A stretch of 64,000 nucleotides of DNA from Prevotellaceae bacterium MN60 (GTDB taxonomy: Bacteria; Bacteroidota; Bacteroidia; Bacteroidales; Bacteroidaceae), in assembly GCA_900199555.1 (NCBI GenBank), contig FZQZ01000006.1:1-64000 (forward strand). Reading direction: 5' to 3'. The notes below the pieces were generated by a model. The model did no database searches and was not told the DNA's origin. It saw only the letters and a program-made list of their open reading frames with translations. The position numbers and the translations under genes are program-made. This document shows, piece after piece, positions 32,672 through 42,016 of this stretch; positions within the stretch are counted from its first letter, which is position 1, and every line of letters begins with the position of its first letter.

Positions 32672-34138
32672 TTATCTTCCTAACCAAGATTCCGGATTGA
32701 GCTTGGCAGTTTCTTTGCGCAACTGGAACTGCAGAATATTGTCGGCACCCACACGACCTAAGGTCTGACGAGTGCTAACGCGCTGTCCGCGATGCACGTT
32801 GACGCTGGCAAGATTACAGTACACGGAGATATAACTTCCGTGACGCACCATCACCACCATCGTACCACCAAAACTAAACACACCGCTCACCTCACCATCA
32901 AAGATGCTGCGAGCCTGTGCACCAGCCTCACCCTTGATATTAATACCTTTATTATCAAGAGTCACGTTATGGAGTCCTTCTACATTATACTGTCCGAAAT
33001 GGCTGACGATGCGATAAGGCCCAGTGATAGGCATAGGCAGACGACCTCTGTTGCTCTCGAAGTTTCCACTGATACGCACATCCTCTGAAGGAGCATGCAA
33101 GGGAGCACTCTCTGCCTTACGCTGAGCAGCAACACGCTTTTCCTCAGCCTCACGCACACGACGCTCTGCAGCCTCACGAGCTTTCTTATCCTTAGCAGCC
33201 ATCGCTTCTGCACGGGCCTTCTCCTCACGTGCCTTAGCCTCGGCTAGTTCACGTTCACGAGCAGCAGCCTCAGCGCGACGACGAGCCTCTGCTTCTGCAC
33301 GAGCCTTCTGACGAGCCACTTCCTCAGCGATGAGTCGGTCAATCTGTGCATTCAACGCAGCATCCTTCTTCTTTTGCTGAGCAATGATATTCTGAATGGT
33401 CTTCTGCTCTTTCTGCAAGGTCTTTACCACATTCTGCTGCTCGGTCTGCTTATCTTCCAAAGCAATGCGCTCACGCTCACCTTTTGCCAACAGTTGCGAT
33501 TTATGTTCCTTAGCTAAACTAATCTCTTGAAACTTTCTGTTTACCTCTTCCTGCTGAGCCTTCACCTCATCGCCCTGTACATGCTGGTAGGCTGCATATT
33601 CACGCATAAAGCGGAGACGACGGAACATCTGTGTGAAGTTGTCGGCACTAAAGATAAACATCAGCTGACTCTGCGATGAGCGATTGCGATGCATATAGCG
33701 CATCGACTTGACGTAGCGTTTCTTGCAATCAGCCAGCTGCTTCTGCAACATATCGAGCTGGATGCCCAACTGTTCTATTTCCTGATCAAGATTACTGATG
33801 TCATGGCGAATCGTATCTATGGTACGACGCTTACCAGCAATCTCCGTATTCAGCATCATCAGGTTTTGCAGACGTTTCTTCACATTCTGTTGCGAAGAAG
33901 CCAATTTACGTTCCTGTTCCTTGATTTGCTGTTGTATCTGTTTACGCTGTTTCTCTAGAGCTTGTACCGTGGTAGGCTGCTTGGTAGTTTTACTAGACTT
34001 GCTTGTCTTACCAGACTTTTTTGTTGTCTTCTTACTAGTAGTCGCAGTTTTTTTGGCCGCAGGCTTACGACGCTGTTGTGCCTGCGGAGCAAGGGAGAAA
34101 CCCGCTAATAGGAATAATATTATTGCTAATCTCTTCAT
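32672..34138 (-). CDS. EnvC-like murein hydrolase activator (M23 domain)
   Basis: 488 residues. Signal peptide MKRLAIILFLLAGFSLAPQA; a Lys/Thr-rich linker (KPAAKKTATTSKKTTKKSGK); a long coiled coil at ~55-340 (EKQRKQIQQQIKEQERKLAS, and an Ala/Glu/Arg-rich helix ARAEAEARRRAEAAARER); and a LytM/M23 domain at ~370-488. In the M23 domain the usual HxxxD and HxH zinc motifs are not intact (HNVTLDNKGIN, FQLRKE), so it should be a non-enzymatic activator of amidases in cell separation, like E. coli EnvC. Last gene of the dut-TPR-DUF4292 operon. Confidence 0.88.
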   Translation of the reverse strand: MKRLAIILFLLAGFSLAPQAQQRRKPAAKKTATTSKKTTKKSGKTSKSSKTTKQPTTVQALEKQRKQIQQQIKEQERKLASSQQNVKKRLQNLMMLNTEIAGKRRTIDTIRHDISNLDQEIEQLGIQLDMLQKQLADCKKRYVKSMRYMHRNRSSQSQLMFIFSADNFTQMFRRLRFMREYAAYQHVQGDEVKAQQEEVNRKFQEISLAKEHKSQLLAKGERERIALEDKQTEQQNVVKTLQKEQKTIQNIIAQQKKKDAALNAQIDRLIAEEVARQKARAEAEARRRAEAAARERELAEAKAREEKARAEAMAAKDKKAREAAERRVREAEEKRVAAQRKAESAPLHAPSEDVRISGNFESNRGRLPMPITGPYRIVSHFGQYNVEGLHNVTLDNKGINIKGEAGAQARSIFDGEVSGVFSFGGTMVVMVRHGSYISVYCNLASVNVHRGQRVSTRQTLGRVGADNILQFQLRKETAKLNPESWLGR

Positions 34139-34147
34139 CGAATCAGT

Positions 34148-35029
34148 TTAGAGTGACATAAAGCGACGCAGGATGTCGTCAATAGGCATCTGGCGATACT
34201 TACCAGAAAGCTCGGTACGTGGTTCCCAGTCTTCGTCATTACCCATATAGTTGAGCATCATTTCCAATTTCACCTCCTTGTCGGGAGTATTAAAGGTCAC
34301 CTTATGCTGCATAGGGAACATCTTACGATTGTTCATCTTAAATTCACTATAATCCCAGTTCAACTGGTAGTTGCCACGTAGATAGTCTGCATAGCGCACA
34401 TTCGTCATCTTGATACGAGCCTTCTGCTTGTCAGTCAGCCAGCGGTAAGACAGCTTATCATTCTCTAGCGAGATAACGACTTCATCATCAACACCTACAG
34501 CCGTAGTGTACTTCTTCAGGTGCTTATCTTCCAGATGCGCCTTGCCTGGCTGGAACAACTCGTTCCAGAATAGAGCCTGTAAAGTATAGAAATCAACACC
34601 ACTATTACGGAAGAAATCCAACTGTGCATAAGGCACCTTCAGATATTGCTTATTGATTCGGTCTACAATGAGCACATATTCCTTGGTGAACTCCAGTCGA
34701 CCGGCCTCTACAAAGCCGAATGCCATCAACTGCAGACGTATCACGTCGTCACGCTTCATTTTCAGATTACCTGTCAAAGTCATCTGACGATTGCCCACCT
34801 CTACCGAGAACTTTACCTTAGACGTAATGAAACGGGCATGCTGAGCATTGTCGTTTACCTTCTGCAGGTAAGCTTCCCTCTGCAGTGAGTCGGCCAACTG
34901 CGCAGCAGCAACGGCCTCCATTGCAGCCTCGTCTTTAGACTTTTCTAGATTGCGACTGCTGCTACATGCAACCATCATGACTGCAGCTACCGCCAAGGCG
35001 GTCATCTTCCAAAAACGTAGTGATTTCAT
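34148..35029 (-). CDS. DUF4292 lipoprotein
   Basis: 293 residues with lipobox VMMVAC (Cys ~22) followed by SSSRN. The body has beta-strand-rich segments FSVEVGNRQMTLTGNLKMKR, VILVDRINKQYLKVPY-type strands and MFPMQHKVTFN, the DUF4292 family, related in fold to LolA/LolB-type lipid-binding proteins. It may help lipoprotein or lipid transfer across the periplasm (inference). The ATG overlaps the TPR gene stop by four bases. Confidence 0.82.
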   Translation of the reverse strand: MKSLRFWKMTALAVAAVMMVACSSSRNLEKSKDEAAMEAVAAAQLADSLQREAYLQKVNDNAQHARFITSKVKFSVEVGNRQMTLTGNLKMKRDDVIRLQLMAFGFVEAGRLEFTKEYVLIVDRINKQYLKVPYAQLDFFRNSGVDFYTLQALFWNELFQPGKAHLEDKHLKKYTTAVGVDDEVVISLENDKLSYRWLTDKQKARIKMTNVRYADYLRGNYQLNWDYSEFKMNNRKMFPMQHKVTFNTPDKEVKLEMMLNYMGNDEDWEPRTELSGKYRQMPIDDILRRFMSL

Positions 35030-36741
35030 TCTTCCAGGTATTTTTTGAGTTTTATTTTTCTTGTCAATATCTGTTGGCGACCATCAGACTCATCGCTTTG
35101 TTCCAGCGCTTCCTGCCAATACTCCAAAGCTTTTTCCTTTTCTCCTACATGATAGTAGATATCACCGGCATGTTCAAAGAGTACTGCCGATGGAGTGGTA
35201 TCGTTTTCAAGAGTCTGGTCAATATAGGTCTTTGCCTCGTCATATCGTTTCTGCATAAAGAGTATCCATGCATAGGTATCCAGATAAGTAGCATTCTTCG
35301 GTTCTGCCTTTATCGTGCGGAACGACATTTTCTCTGCATCGTCCAAACGAATACCCTTCTCACTAAGATAGTAAGCATAGTTATTCAAACAGCCGATGTT
35401 ATCTTCTTTCCACACCAAGCAAGAGTCGTAGGCTTCAAATGCCTCCTTCTCCATCCTTTTTTGATGCAAGATATCACCCATCACAGCATAAAAATCACTC
35501 ACAATTGAAGGATCGCTATCTGAGGTAATCACACCGATTCCATTTTGGAAGGCATTAAGTGCATTGTCTAAATCATCCTTCTGATAATAGGCTATACCTT
35601 GATAGTAATAAAATGCCATTTCATCAGGATTATACTGACGTGCAGCCTTACAAAGTTCAATGACACGGTCACGGTCTTCGGCCTGCCAAGCATAGCTTAC
35701 CAACTGCAAACGAGCAGCGGCATGGTCGGGCGACATTTCCAAAACTTTTTCTAACACCTGACGGATACTATCATTAGGCATCTTCTTCATGTTCATGTAC
35801 GATGCACAGAACAAGGCCATATCACTATCGGCCTGAGGCATATTTATCAAGCGATGGAACAACTGTAGAACACGCGTAGAGTCACCTCCTGCTTCTTCGC
35901 TATCCCCAATCACCTGTCGCATCAGTGCAACACGATCACTGGTAGAAGCATTCTTATTGAAGAGTACACGTTCTATCATGCTGTTCACATTGGCAGAGTC
36001 TTTCTGGTCATTATAGTATGCCACTAGAGCCATCTGCGCATTACGATTATCAGGTTCTTCCTTCAATACCTTATCGTAGATAGCCACAGCCTTTTTCTTT
36101 TGTCCGTTGATATACAACGTATTGGCATACAGGCAACGGTAGTTATTATCGTTGGGATATTGGTCCGCCAGTGTTTTCATCTCGGCAATAGCCGCCTTTT
36201 TGTCTCCCTTCTTGGTATAGAGATCGCTCTTAGCATACGACAGACGTTCACTTTTACCTTCAATCGTTTCCAGTTTTCCCAATGTACGGATGGCATTGTC
36301 ATAGTCGTTTTCCTGCTCATACAATTGTATTAGCAAAGCCAACACATCATCGCGATCATGATTCTTCTCGCAGAGTCGTTCCAACACATCTATTGCATCC
36401 TTGTATTTGCGCTGGTTCAGATAAGCATTAGCCAGCGTCTCCAGATAAGTAGCATTGTCGGGCTCCAGCTCTACAGACTTTTTCAGATAGCTGAGCACCG
36501 TATCCTTCTGCTTCAATGCCGAATAATACTGCGCCAAGTAATAATAAGCCTCCGAACGAGTGGAGTCGATATCTACACAATGGCGCAACAAGTCGAATAC
36601 CGCATCATTGTTGCCCTTCTCACGCTGACAAATAGCATCTAAGAAGAACGCATCATAGCGACGGTTCCTATCCGCATCCTGTGCCACCGACTGTACAGCG
36701 ACACACCACAGCATTCCTGCTATATAGCACCACTTTTTCAC
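35026..36741 (-). CDS. tetratricopeptide-repeat protein
   Basis: 571 residues, signal peptide ([20 protein letters not shown]). About ten TPR units run through the protein, for example [40 protein letters not shown], and [20 protein letters not shown]. It probably scaffolds an envelope complex. Start is a GTG at 36741 that overlaps the dut stop (GTGA), showing translational coupling. The gene order dut, TPR, DUF4292, M23/EnvC is widespread in Bacteroidetes. Confidence 0.88.
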   Translation of the reverse strand: MKKWCYIAGMLWCVAVQSVAQDADRNRRYDAFFLDAICQREKGNNDAVFDLLRHCVDIDSTRSEAYYYLAQYYSALKQKDTVLSYLKKSVELEPDNATYLETLANAYLNQRKYKDAIDVLERLCEKNHDRDDVLALLIQLYEQENDYDNAIRTLGKLETIEGKSERLSYAKSDLYTKKGDKKAAIAEMKTLADQYPNDNNYRCLYANTLYINGQKKKAVAIYDKVLKEEPDNRNAQMALVAYYNDQKDSANVNSMIERVLFNKNASTSDRVALMRQVIGDSEEAGGDSTRVLQLFHRLINMPQADSDMALFCASYMNMKKMPNDSIRQVLEKVLEMSPDHAAARLQLVSYAWQAEDRDRVIELCKAARQYNPDEMAFYYYQGIAYYQKDDLDNALNAFQNGIGVITSDSDPSIVSDFYAVMGDILHQKRMEKEAFEAYDSCLVWKEDNIGCLNNYAYYLSEKGIRLDDAEKMSFRTIKAEPKNATYLDTYAWILFMQKRYDEAKTYIDQTLENDTTPSAVLFEHAGDIYYHVGEKEKALEYWQEALEQSDESDGRQQILTRKIKLKKYLEE

Positions 36742-37175
36742 TTCACTCCTGTATGTCCATAACCGCCTTCGCCACGCTCGGTCTCATCGAGTTCTTCTAC
36801 CACAACGAAGTCACCCTGCTCATGACGGGCAATAACCATCTGTGCGATGCGCTCACCATCGTTGATAACAAAGTCTTCTTGCGACAGATTGATGAGTACC
36901 ACACCAATCTCACCACGATAGTCAGCATCGATAGTACCTGGGGTGTTCAGCACTGTCAGTCCATGCTTCAGCGCCAAACCACTACGAGGGCGCACTTGTG
37001 CCTCATAGCCTTCAGGCAGTGCAATGTGCAGACCTGTAGGAATCAAACGGCGTTCCATAGGATGCAGCGTGATAGGTGCATCAAGATTGGCACGTAGATC
37101 CATACCGGCACTTTGGGGTGTTGCATAGGCAGGCAATTGCTGATGCCCGCGGTTAACGACTTTAATTTTAATCAT
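36738..37175 (-). CDS. dut: dUTP diphosphatase
   Basis: 145 residues, complete trimeric dUTPase. All five motifs are visible: [39 protein letters not shown] (catalytic Asp), [10 protein letters not shown], and the flexible C-terminal [10 protein letters not shown]. Converts dUTP to dUMP and keeps uracil out of DNA. First gene of the four-gene operon; promoter TACTTTTG on the minus strand at 37206-37213. Confidence 0.96.
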   Translation of the reverse strand: MIKIKVVNRGHQQLPAYATPQSAGMDLRANLDAPITLHPMERRLIPTGLHIALPEGYEAQVRPRSGLALKHGLTVLNTPGTIDADYRGEIGVVLINLSQEDFVINDGERIAQMVIARHEQGDFVVVEELDETERGEGGYGHTGVK

Positions 37176-37205
37176 TTCGAAACGTTTCTATTTATAAATA
37201 ATGTG

Positions 37206-37285
37206 CAAAAGTAGTCATTTCTCTTCAAATAGCCATCATTTTCTCTAGAAAATGTCGTTTTTTTCACAAAAAAGCAGTAATTTTG
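37206..37285. promoter_or_regulatory. divergent promoter region
   Basis: Minus-strand TACTTTTG (37206-37213) for the dut operon and plus-strand TAATTTTG (37278-37285) for the LRR gene, whose ATG is 41 bases later. Between them is the palindrome-like CATTTTCTCTAGAGAAAATG at 37238-37254 region (TTTTCTCTAGAGAAAA). Confidence 0.65.
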
Positions 37286-37325
37286 CATCCATCAATTCAT
37301 AAATAAAGAAATCCTATTAAGAAAA

Positions 37326-38726
37326 ATGAAAAGAAACACACTAAGAAAGCTAGTCTTTCTATTCTTCCTTATTGCAAGTGTAGCCGCACAGGCACAAGAG
37401 TTTACAGTAGATGGAGTAATCTATTGCATTGATAATTCCGAAGAAGTTTGGATTAATGGCTATACAGAAGATATTCCCCAGCATCTAATTATACCAGAGA
37501 TAGTAAACAACGGAGACGCATCTTATCATGTTACAGCTATTAACGCAGGTTCTTTCGAGAATTGTAAAGAATTAGTATCAATAACAATTCCTAATAACAT
37601 AATAGAACTTGAAGGGTACACCTTTGAAGACTGCATAAATTTATCTTCCGTAACTTTACCTGACAAGCTTATAAAAATCCACGGCGGGGCTTTTATGAAC
37701 TGCAAAAATCTCACTTCTATCACCATTCCTAGCAGCGTGACAGAGATTGGCACGGAGGCTTTTTGGGGCACTGGATTAACATCAATCAATATTCCTAACA
37801 ACGTTTCATCTATTATCCCCGGAGCATTCTCTGGTTGTAGAAAACTTGAAACTATCATGGTTGAAAGTGGAAACAAGGTATATGATTCGCGCAATAATTG
37901 CAATGCCATTATCGAAACAGAATCAAACAAATTAATCACAGGTTGCCAGAACACCATTATTCCTAATGGCGTAACATGCATAGAACAATATGCCTTTTGT
38001 GACTGTTCCAACTTGAATCGAATTATTATTCCAAGTAGCGTAAACAATATTATGTTTGCTGCTTTCTTTAACTGTTATGGATTGACATCAATTCAAGTCG
38101 AAAGTGGGAACAAGGTTTATGATTCACGCAACAACTGTAATGCCATTATTGAAACAAAAACAAGCTCTTTGATTTTGGGATGTCCCACAACAATCATACC
38201 TAATAGCGTAAAGAATATTGGTACATATGCTTTTGCAAACTATTCCGACATTACTTCTATTTCAATTCCTAATAGTGTAAAATTAATCTATTATTCAGCT
38301 TTTTCTGGTTGTAGAAGTTTACAATCTATCGTTCTCCCCCAGAATTTAGGCCTAATTGCCAATTCTGCCTTTACTGGTTGTTCAGGAATTAAGGATGTTT
38401 ACTGCTATGCAGAAGATGCGCCACAAACAAACATCACTTTTTATAACCATGCATTCTCTGAATCAAGTTACACAGAAGCAAGACTCCATGTGCCAGCAAG
38501 CTCCATTGAAAAATATCGAAATGCATCTGTTTGGAATGAATTCAAGGAAATCGTTGCGCTTACAGACAACGACCCCACACCAACAGGAGTAAAGCACATT
38601 CATAGCGATAACATGATTAACAAACGCTATTATTCTCTTGACGGTAAAAACTATACAAAACCTCAACGTGGCTTGAATATCATTCACCAAAGTAATGGCA
38701 CCAATAAGAAGTTGATAATGAAGTAG
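37326..38726 (+). CDS. secreted BspA-like leucine-rich repeat protein with C-terminal motif
   Basis: 466 residues. Signal peptide (KLVFLFFLIASVAAQAQ). About nine LRR_5 repeats (LTSITIPSSVTEIGTEAFWG; LQSIVLPQNLGLIANSAFTG). Two insertions share the ~20-residue block VESGNKVYDSRNNCNAIIET, a known feature of BspA proteins. The end YYSLDGKNYTKPQRGLNIIH...NKKLIMK is a diverged form of the C-terminal motif seen in four other proteins of the window. Codon use is more AT-rich than that of the LRR gene at 13892, suggesting separate origin. Confidence 0.88.
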   Translation: MKRNTLRKLVFLFFLIASVAAQAQEFTVDGVIYCIDNSEEVWINGYTEDIPQHLIIPEIVNNGDASYHVTAINAGSFENCKELVSITIPNNIIELEGYTFEDCINLSSVTLPDKLIKIHGGAFMNCKNLTSITIPSSVTEIGTEAFWGTGLTSINIPNNVSSIIPGAFSGCRKLETIMVESGNKVYDSRNNCNAIIETESNKLITGCQNTIIPNGVTCIEQYAFCDCSNLNRIIIPSSVNNIMFAAFFNCYGLTSIQVESGNKVYDSRNNCNAIIETKTSSLILGCPTTIIPNSVKNIGTYAFANYSDITSISIPNSVKLIYYSAFSGCRSLQSIVLPQNLGLIANSAFTGCSGIKDVYCYAEDAPQTNITFYNHAFSESSYTEARLHVPASSIEKYRNASVWNEFKEIVALTDNDPTPTGVKHIHSDNMINKRYYSLDGKNYTKPQRGLNIIHQSNGTNKKLIMK

Positions 38727-38749
38727 AATATTCCCTTCAGCAATTCAAA

Positions 38750-39082
38750 ATGAGAAAGAAGAAACATATTATTGGCATTTGGTGGTTTATACAATTATGC
38801 GTACTAATTTATGGCACACGTCATTTGGGACATGTACTGATTGATATTCTTCTACTCATATCCCTACTGGGGTATCTATTGGGAGGACGAAAAACAACAA
38901 TCGTTTCATCATTTGGTCTTGCATCCTATTCCACCCTTACATTTTGGGGAGCGCTATTCATTTGTTACTTGATGTACGATCTGCCAAATGAGAATTGGTG
39001 GATTGCACCAATTTTTTTGGTTATTTCCATACTGAACATGGGCATTTCATTTAGGACTATCATATTGCTTCGTCGTGAGTAA
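38750..39082 (+). CDS. small polytopic membrane protein
   Basis: 110 residues with about four membrane helices (IIGIWWFIQLCVLIYG, VLIDILLLISLLGYLLG, LTFWGALFICYLMY, WWIAPIFLVISILNMGI). Lies 23 bases after the LRR gene and may share its transcript. No family recognised; function unknown. Confidence 0.65.
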   Translation: MRKKKHIIGIWWFIQLCVLIYGTRHLGHVLIDILLLISLLGYLLGGRKTTIVSSFGLASYSTLTFWGALFICYLMYDLPNENWWIAPIFLVISILNMGISFRTIILLRRE

Positions 39083-39152
39083 CTTCCAGATAGAGAGGTA
39101 GCTTATTATAGTAAAAAGCATAAATAAATTTGGCATTATGCTCACTAATTCG

Positions 39153-39160
39153 TACCTTTG
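39153..39160 (+). promoter_or_regulatory. promoter -7 element of dGTPase gene
   Basis: TACCTTTG only 5 bases before ATG 39166 (and 8 before ATG 39169). The transcript would start at or next to the start codon. Confidence 0.7.
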
Positions 39161-39165
39161 CAGGC

Positions 39166-40509
39166 ATGATGGACTGGAAGCAACTTATTTCAAACAAGCG
39201 ACTCGGTCAAGAACAGCGCCACACTGAGCGACATGATGATCGTTCAGAATTTAAGCGCGACTACGACCGACTGATTTTCTCTGCGCCTTTCCGCCGACTG
39301 CAGAACAAGACGCAGGTGTTCCCCTTGCCTGGAAGCGTATTCGTTCATAACCGTCTGACTCACTCTCTAGAGGTAGCCAGCGTAGGTATGTCGCTGGGTA
39401 ATGATGTATCTCAACGCATCATTCAGGAGAAACATCCTGAGTTGAAGAACACCCTATTCGAGGAGATTGGTCAGATAGTATCTACTGCTTGTTTGGCTCA
39501 CGACTTAGGCAATCCGCCTTTTGGTCACTCTGGAGAGAAAGCTATCCAGACATTCTTTACTGAGGGACCCGGCAGAGAGTTGCGCAGCCAGCTATCACCC
39601 GCCTTCTGGGACGATATCACTCACTTCGAGGGAAACGCCAATGCCTTCCGCTTGTTGACGCACCAGTTCAAAGGCCGTCGCCCTGGTGGCTTCGTCATGT
39701 GCTATTCCACCATCGCTAGCATTGTAAAGTATCCCTTTGCCTCTTCTGCTGCCAGTAAGAAGGGTAAGTTCGGATTCTTCCAGAGCGAACAGTCCACTTA
39801 TCAGAAAATTGCCGATGAAATGGGCATTATTCGTCTTTCCAAAGAAGGAGAACCACTGCGCTATGTGCGCCACCCACTGGTTTATCTTGTAGAGGCTGCC
39901 GATGACATCTGCTATGAGATTATGGACCTTGAGGACGCGCATAAATTGAAGATTATCACCTTTGAGGAGGCCTCACGACTAATGCTTGATTTCTTCGATG
40001 AAATGACGCAAAATCACATCTTGGAGCGTATCGAGAACGAACAGTTGTTTGATGAGAACGAGAAAATCGTTTACCTCCGAGCTTGTGTTATCGGTAAACT
40101 GGAGAACGAGTGTGTTAACGCCTTCGTTGAGCACGAAGACGAGATACTTGCCGGCACCTTCACGGGTAGCCTCATCGACCACATCTCACCCATGCAGCGC
40201 GATGCCTATCGTCGTTGTGCCGACCTCTCTGTCAAGCGCATCTATCGCAGTCGCCCTGTACTGGATGTAGAGTTGTCAGGTTATAAAATTATGGAGACGC
40301 TGATGCAGCAGATGGTCGAGGCCGTCATCCATCCAGATCGTTATTACTCAAAACAACTCATTGGTCGCGTATCCAGCCAGTATCATATTGATGATCCTAA
40401 CCTGGAGACACGACTCATGGCTGTTATCGACTACATCAGTGGTATGACCGATGTCTATGCTCTTGATGTCTATCAGAAGATTAACGGTATCTCGCTGCCT
40501 ATCATCTAA
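39166..40509 (+). CDS. dgt: deoxyguanosine triphosphate triphosphohydrolase
   Basis: 447 residues from ATG 39166; an upstream TTG at 39130 lies before the promoter box and is rejected. HD-domain phosphohydrolase: metal ligands in RLTHSLEVASVG (His) and ACLAHDLGNPPFGHSGEKAI (HD), then FRLLTHQFKG. Splits dGTP to deoxyguanosine and triphosphate, controlling dNTP pools and sometimes limiting phages. The region KTQVFPLPGSVFVHNRLTH is the standard dGTPase signature. Confidence 0.93.
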   Translation: MMDWKQLISNKRLGQEQRHTERHDDRSEFKRDYDRLIFSAPFRRLQNKTQVFPLPGSVFVHNRLTHSLEVASVGMSLGNDVSQRIIQEKHPELKNTLFEEIGQIVSTACLAHDLGNPPFGHSGEKAIQTFFTEGPGRELRSQLSPAFWDDITHFEGNANAFRLLTHQFKGRRPGGFVMCYSTIASIVKYPFASSAASKKGKFGFFQSEQSTYQKIADEMGIIRLSKEGEPLRYVRHPLVYLVEAADDICYEIMDLEDAHKLKIITFEEASRLMLDFFDEMTQNHILERIENEQLFDENEKIVYLRACVIGKLENECVNAFVEHEDEILAGTFTGSLIDHISPMQRDAYRRCADLSVKRIYRSRPVLDVELSGYKIMETLMQQMVEAVIHPDRYYSKQLIGRVSSQYHIDDPNLETRLMAVIDYISGMTDVYALDVYQKINGISLPII

Positions 40510-40510
40510 T

Positions 40511-40885
40511 TTACCAATGAGGTGGCAAAACGATGTTTTCTACCTCATGGGCTGCTTCAAATAGCGGAGCTATCTCCTCATCCCTGAAGCCAGCGATACC
40601 ACAACCTATACGTGTTACCAAGAATGTCAAATCCGGATTCTTCTTGGCAAATTCAATGAATTCATCCACATATGGACGAATTGTTTCCACTCCGCCCTGC
40701 ATGGTAGGTATGCCATAGCTCTGTCCTTGCAGACCTACGCCCTGCCCCATGATGGCTCCAAACTTGCGATAAGCCACCCATGCAGCACCACCGCCATGCA
40801 TTCCGCTTAGATTACTGCCAAAGACAAATACCTCGTTAGGTGCTAACGAGGTAATATTCTCTGGCGTTGTCCTTTTCTCTTGCAT
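40511..40885 (-). CDS. macrodomain-like protein (A1S_2505-type)
   Basis: 124 residues. EVFVFGSNLSGMHGGGAAW, GVGLQGQSYGIPTMQGG and FLVTRIGCGIAGFRDEEIAP match a small macrodomain-like family whose Gly-rich loops bind ADP-ribose-type ligands in relatives. Could remove ADP-ribose or act on a nucleotide; not proven. Two bases from the dgt stop on the opposite strand; 7 bases after the flavin reductase gene on the same strand, so probably in one operon with it. Confidence 0.7.
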   Translation of the reverse strand: MQEKRTTPENITSLAPNEVFVFGSNLSGMHGGGAAWVAYRKFGAIMGQGVGLQGQSYGIPTMQGGVETIRPYVDEFIEFAKKNPDLTFLVTRIGCGIAGFRDEEIAPLFEAAHEVENIVLPPHW

Positions 40886-40892
40886 CCTGCGA

Positions 40893-41456
40893 TTACACTA
40901 ATTGTTTGCCATCAGCAAAAGCCTTACCCACAGTATCGCCCAGTTGGATATAAGTATGATGAACAGGGTCGAAGGTGATGAGCTTCATCTTTTCCACATC
41001 GGGCTTACCATCTTCTGCCAGATACTTCTCGTCGCAAAGGATATTCACGATTTCTGCTACGAGATAATAACCCGTTTCCGATTCATCCATCTTGTCCTTC
41101 ACGCGACATTCCAGCGTCATGGGGAACTCCTTAAACAAAGGAGCATTCACATTAGGAGCTTTCTCTACAGTCCATCCAGCCTTCTCCATCTTCTCAGGAG
41201 TCTTTCTTCCACTTACGATGCCCACATAGTCAGATGCCACCATAGTTTCAGCAGTGGCGAAGGCAACCGTAAACTCTGGATTAACAGCAAGATTGTCTGT
41301 TGTCTGGTGAGAGCCGAGTGAGATCATAATGTCGTGCATATCCCACTGACAGCCCCAAGCAGCATTCATTGCGTTAGGCTTACCATTCTTATCGTATGTG
41401 CCGATAATCAGCACTGGTTGTGGAAGAATCCACGCTGTTGATTTAAAACTTTTCAT
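40893..41456 (-). CDS. flavin reductase-like (FMN-binding split barrel) protein
   Basis: 187 residues. PVLIIGTYDKNGKPNAMNAA, WDMHDIMISLGSHQTTDNLA and NPEFTVAFATAE match the flavoredoxin/flavin-reductase-like family, which binds FMN and passes electrons to partner oxygenases or reductases. Complete length. Partner unknown; the adjacent macrodomain-like gene gives no clear clue. Confidence 0.88.
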   Translation of the reverse strand: MKSFKSTAWILPQPVLIIGTYDKNGKPNAMNAAWGCQWDMHDIMISLGSHQTTDNLAVNPEFTVAFATAETMVASDYVGIVSGRKTPEKMEKAGWTVEKAPNVNAPLFKEFPMTLECRVKDKMDESETGYYLVAEIVNILCDEKYLAEDGKPDVEKMKLITFDPVHHTYIQLGDTVGKAFADGKQLV

Positions 41457-41500
41457 ACGCGTAACATTTATACCGTTTAATCTTGCAAATATTTTCTATA

Positions 41501-41932
41501 CTATTCCGCATCTACAATTTCGACAATAGGCACATTCTTTTCAAACCCATCATTTGTCGTATATCTATACATACCAATATGTCGAAGTTCTTTTCCTTCA
41601 GGGATATCAATTTTTTCTTCGTCATAATAGAACTTATCACCTTCATTGACTAACAGATATACAGCCCCTAAATACAAGCGTGACCTTTCTCTCTCTTTTC
41701 CACGAACTAAAGCTATATGATCTTCCAACACTTGAAAAACCATAAGTGAATTTTCATTGATAACATCTCCAGGCTCATCAAAAAATTTTAGTCCATCATC
41801 TGCCTTTGTTTCAACATTTCCACTCCCACTATTAGTACTCTTCGTACTATAATGATTTATAATAGTGGTAAACACCAACGTCAAAACTACGCCAGCCAAT
41901 AAGCCACCTAAAAAAATCATCCATTTATTCAT
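41501..41932 (-). CDS. membrane-anchored hypothetical protein
   Basis: 143 residues from ATG 41932. N-terminal membrane anchor (WMIFLGGLLAGVVLTLVFTTI), a Ser/Asn-rich linker, then a ~100-residue soluble part with VFQVLEDHIALVRGKERERS and LGAVYLLVNEGDKFYYDEEK. Probably periplasmic. No family recognised. Promoter TATCTTTG on the minus strand at 41962-41969. Confidence 0.65.
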   Translation of the reverse strand: MNKWMIFLGGLLAGVVLTLVFTTIINHYSTKSTNSGSGNVETKADDGLKFFDEPGDVINENSLMVFQVLEDHIALVRGKERERSRLYLGAVYLLVNEGDKFYYDEEKIDIPEGKELRHIGMYRYTTNDGFEKNVPIVEIVDAE

Positions 41933-42016
41933 AATCACATCGTTTTAAGTTTATTTTATTGCAAAGATAAAATTTTTCTTCTTATAAAGCAAATAGTGCA
42001 AGAAAAAACAATATAG

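Noticed and set aside
32980..33228. 82-codon minus-strand frame within the EnvC-like gene
   Set aside because: Shadow of the Ala/Arg/Glu-rich coiled coil in another frame; no independent signal.
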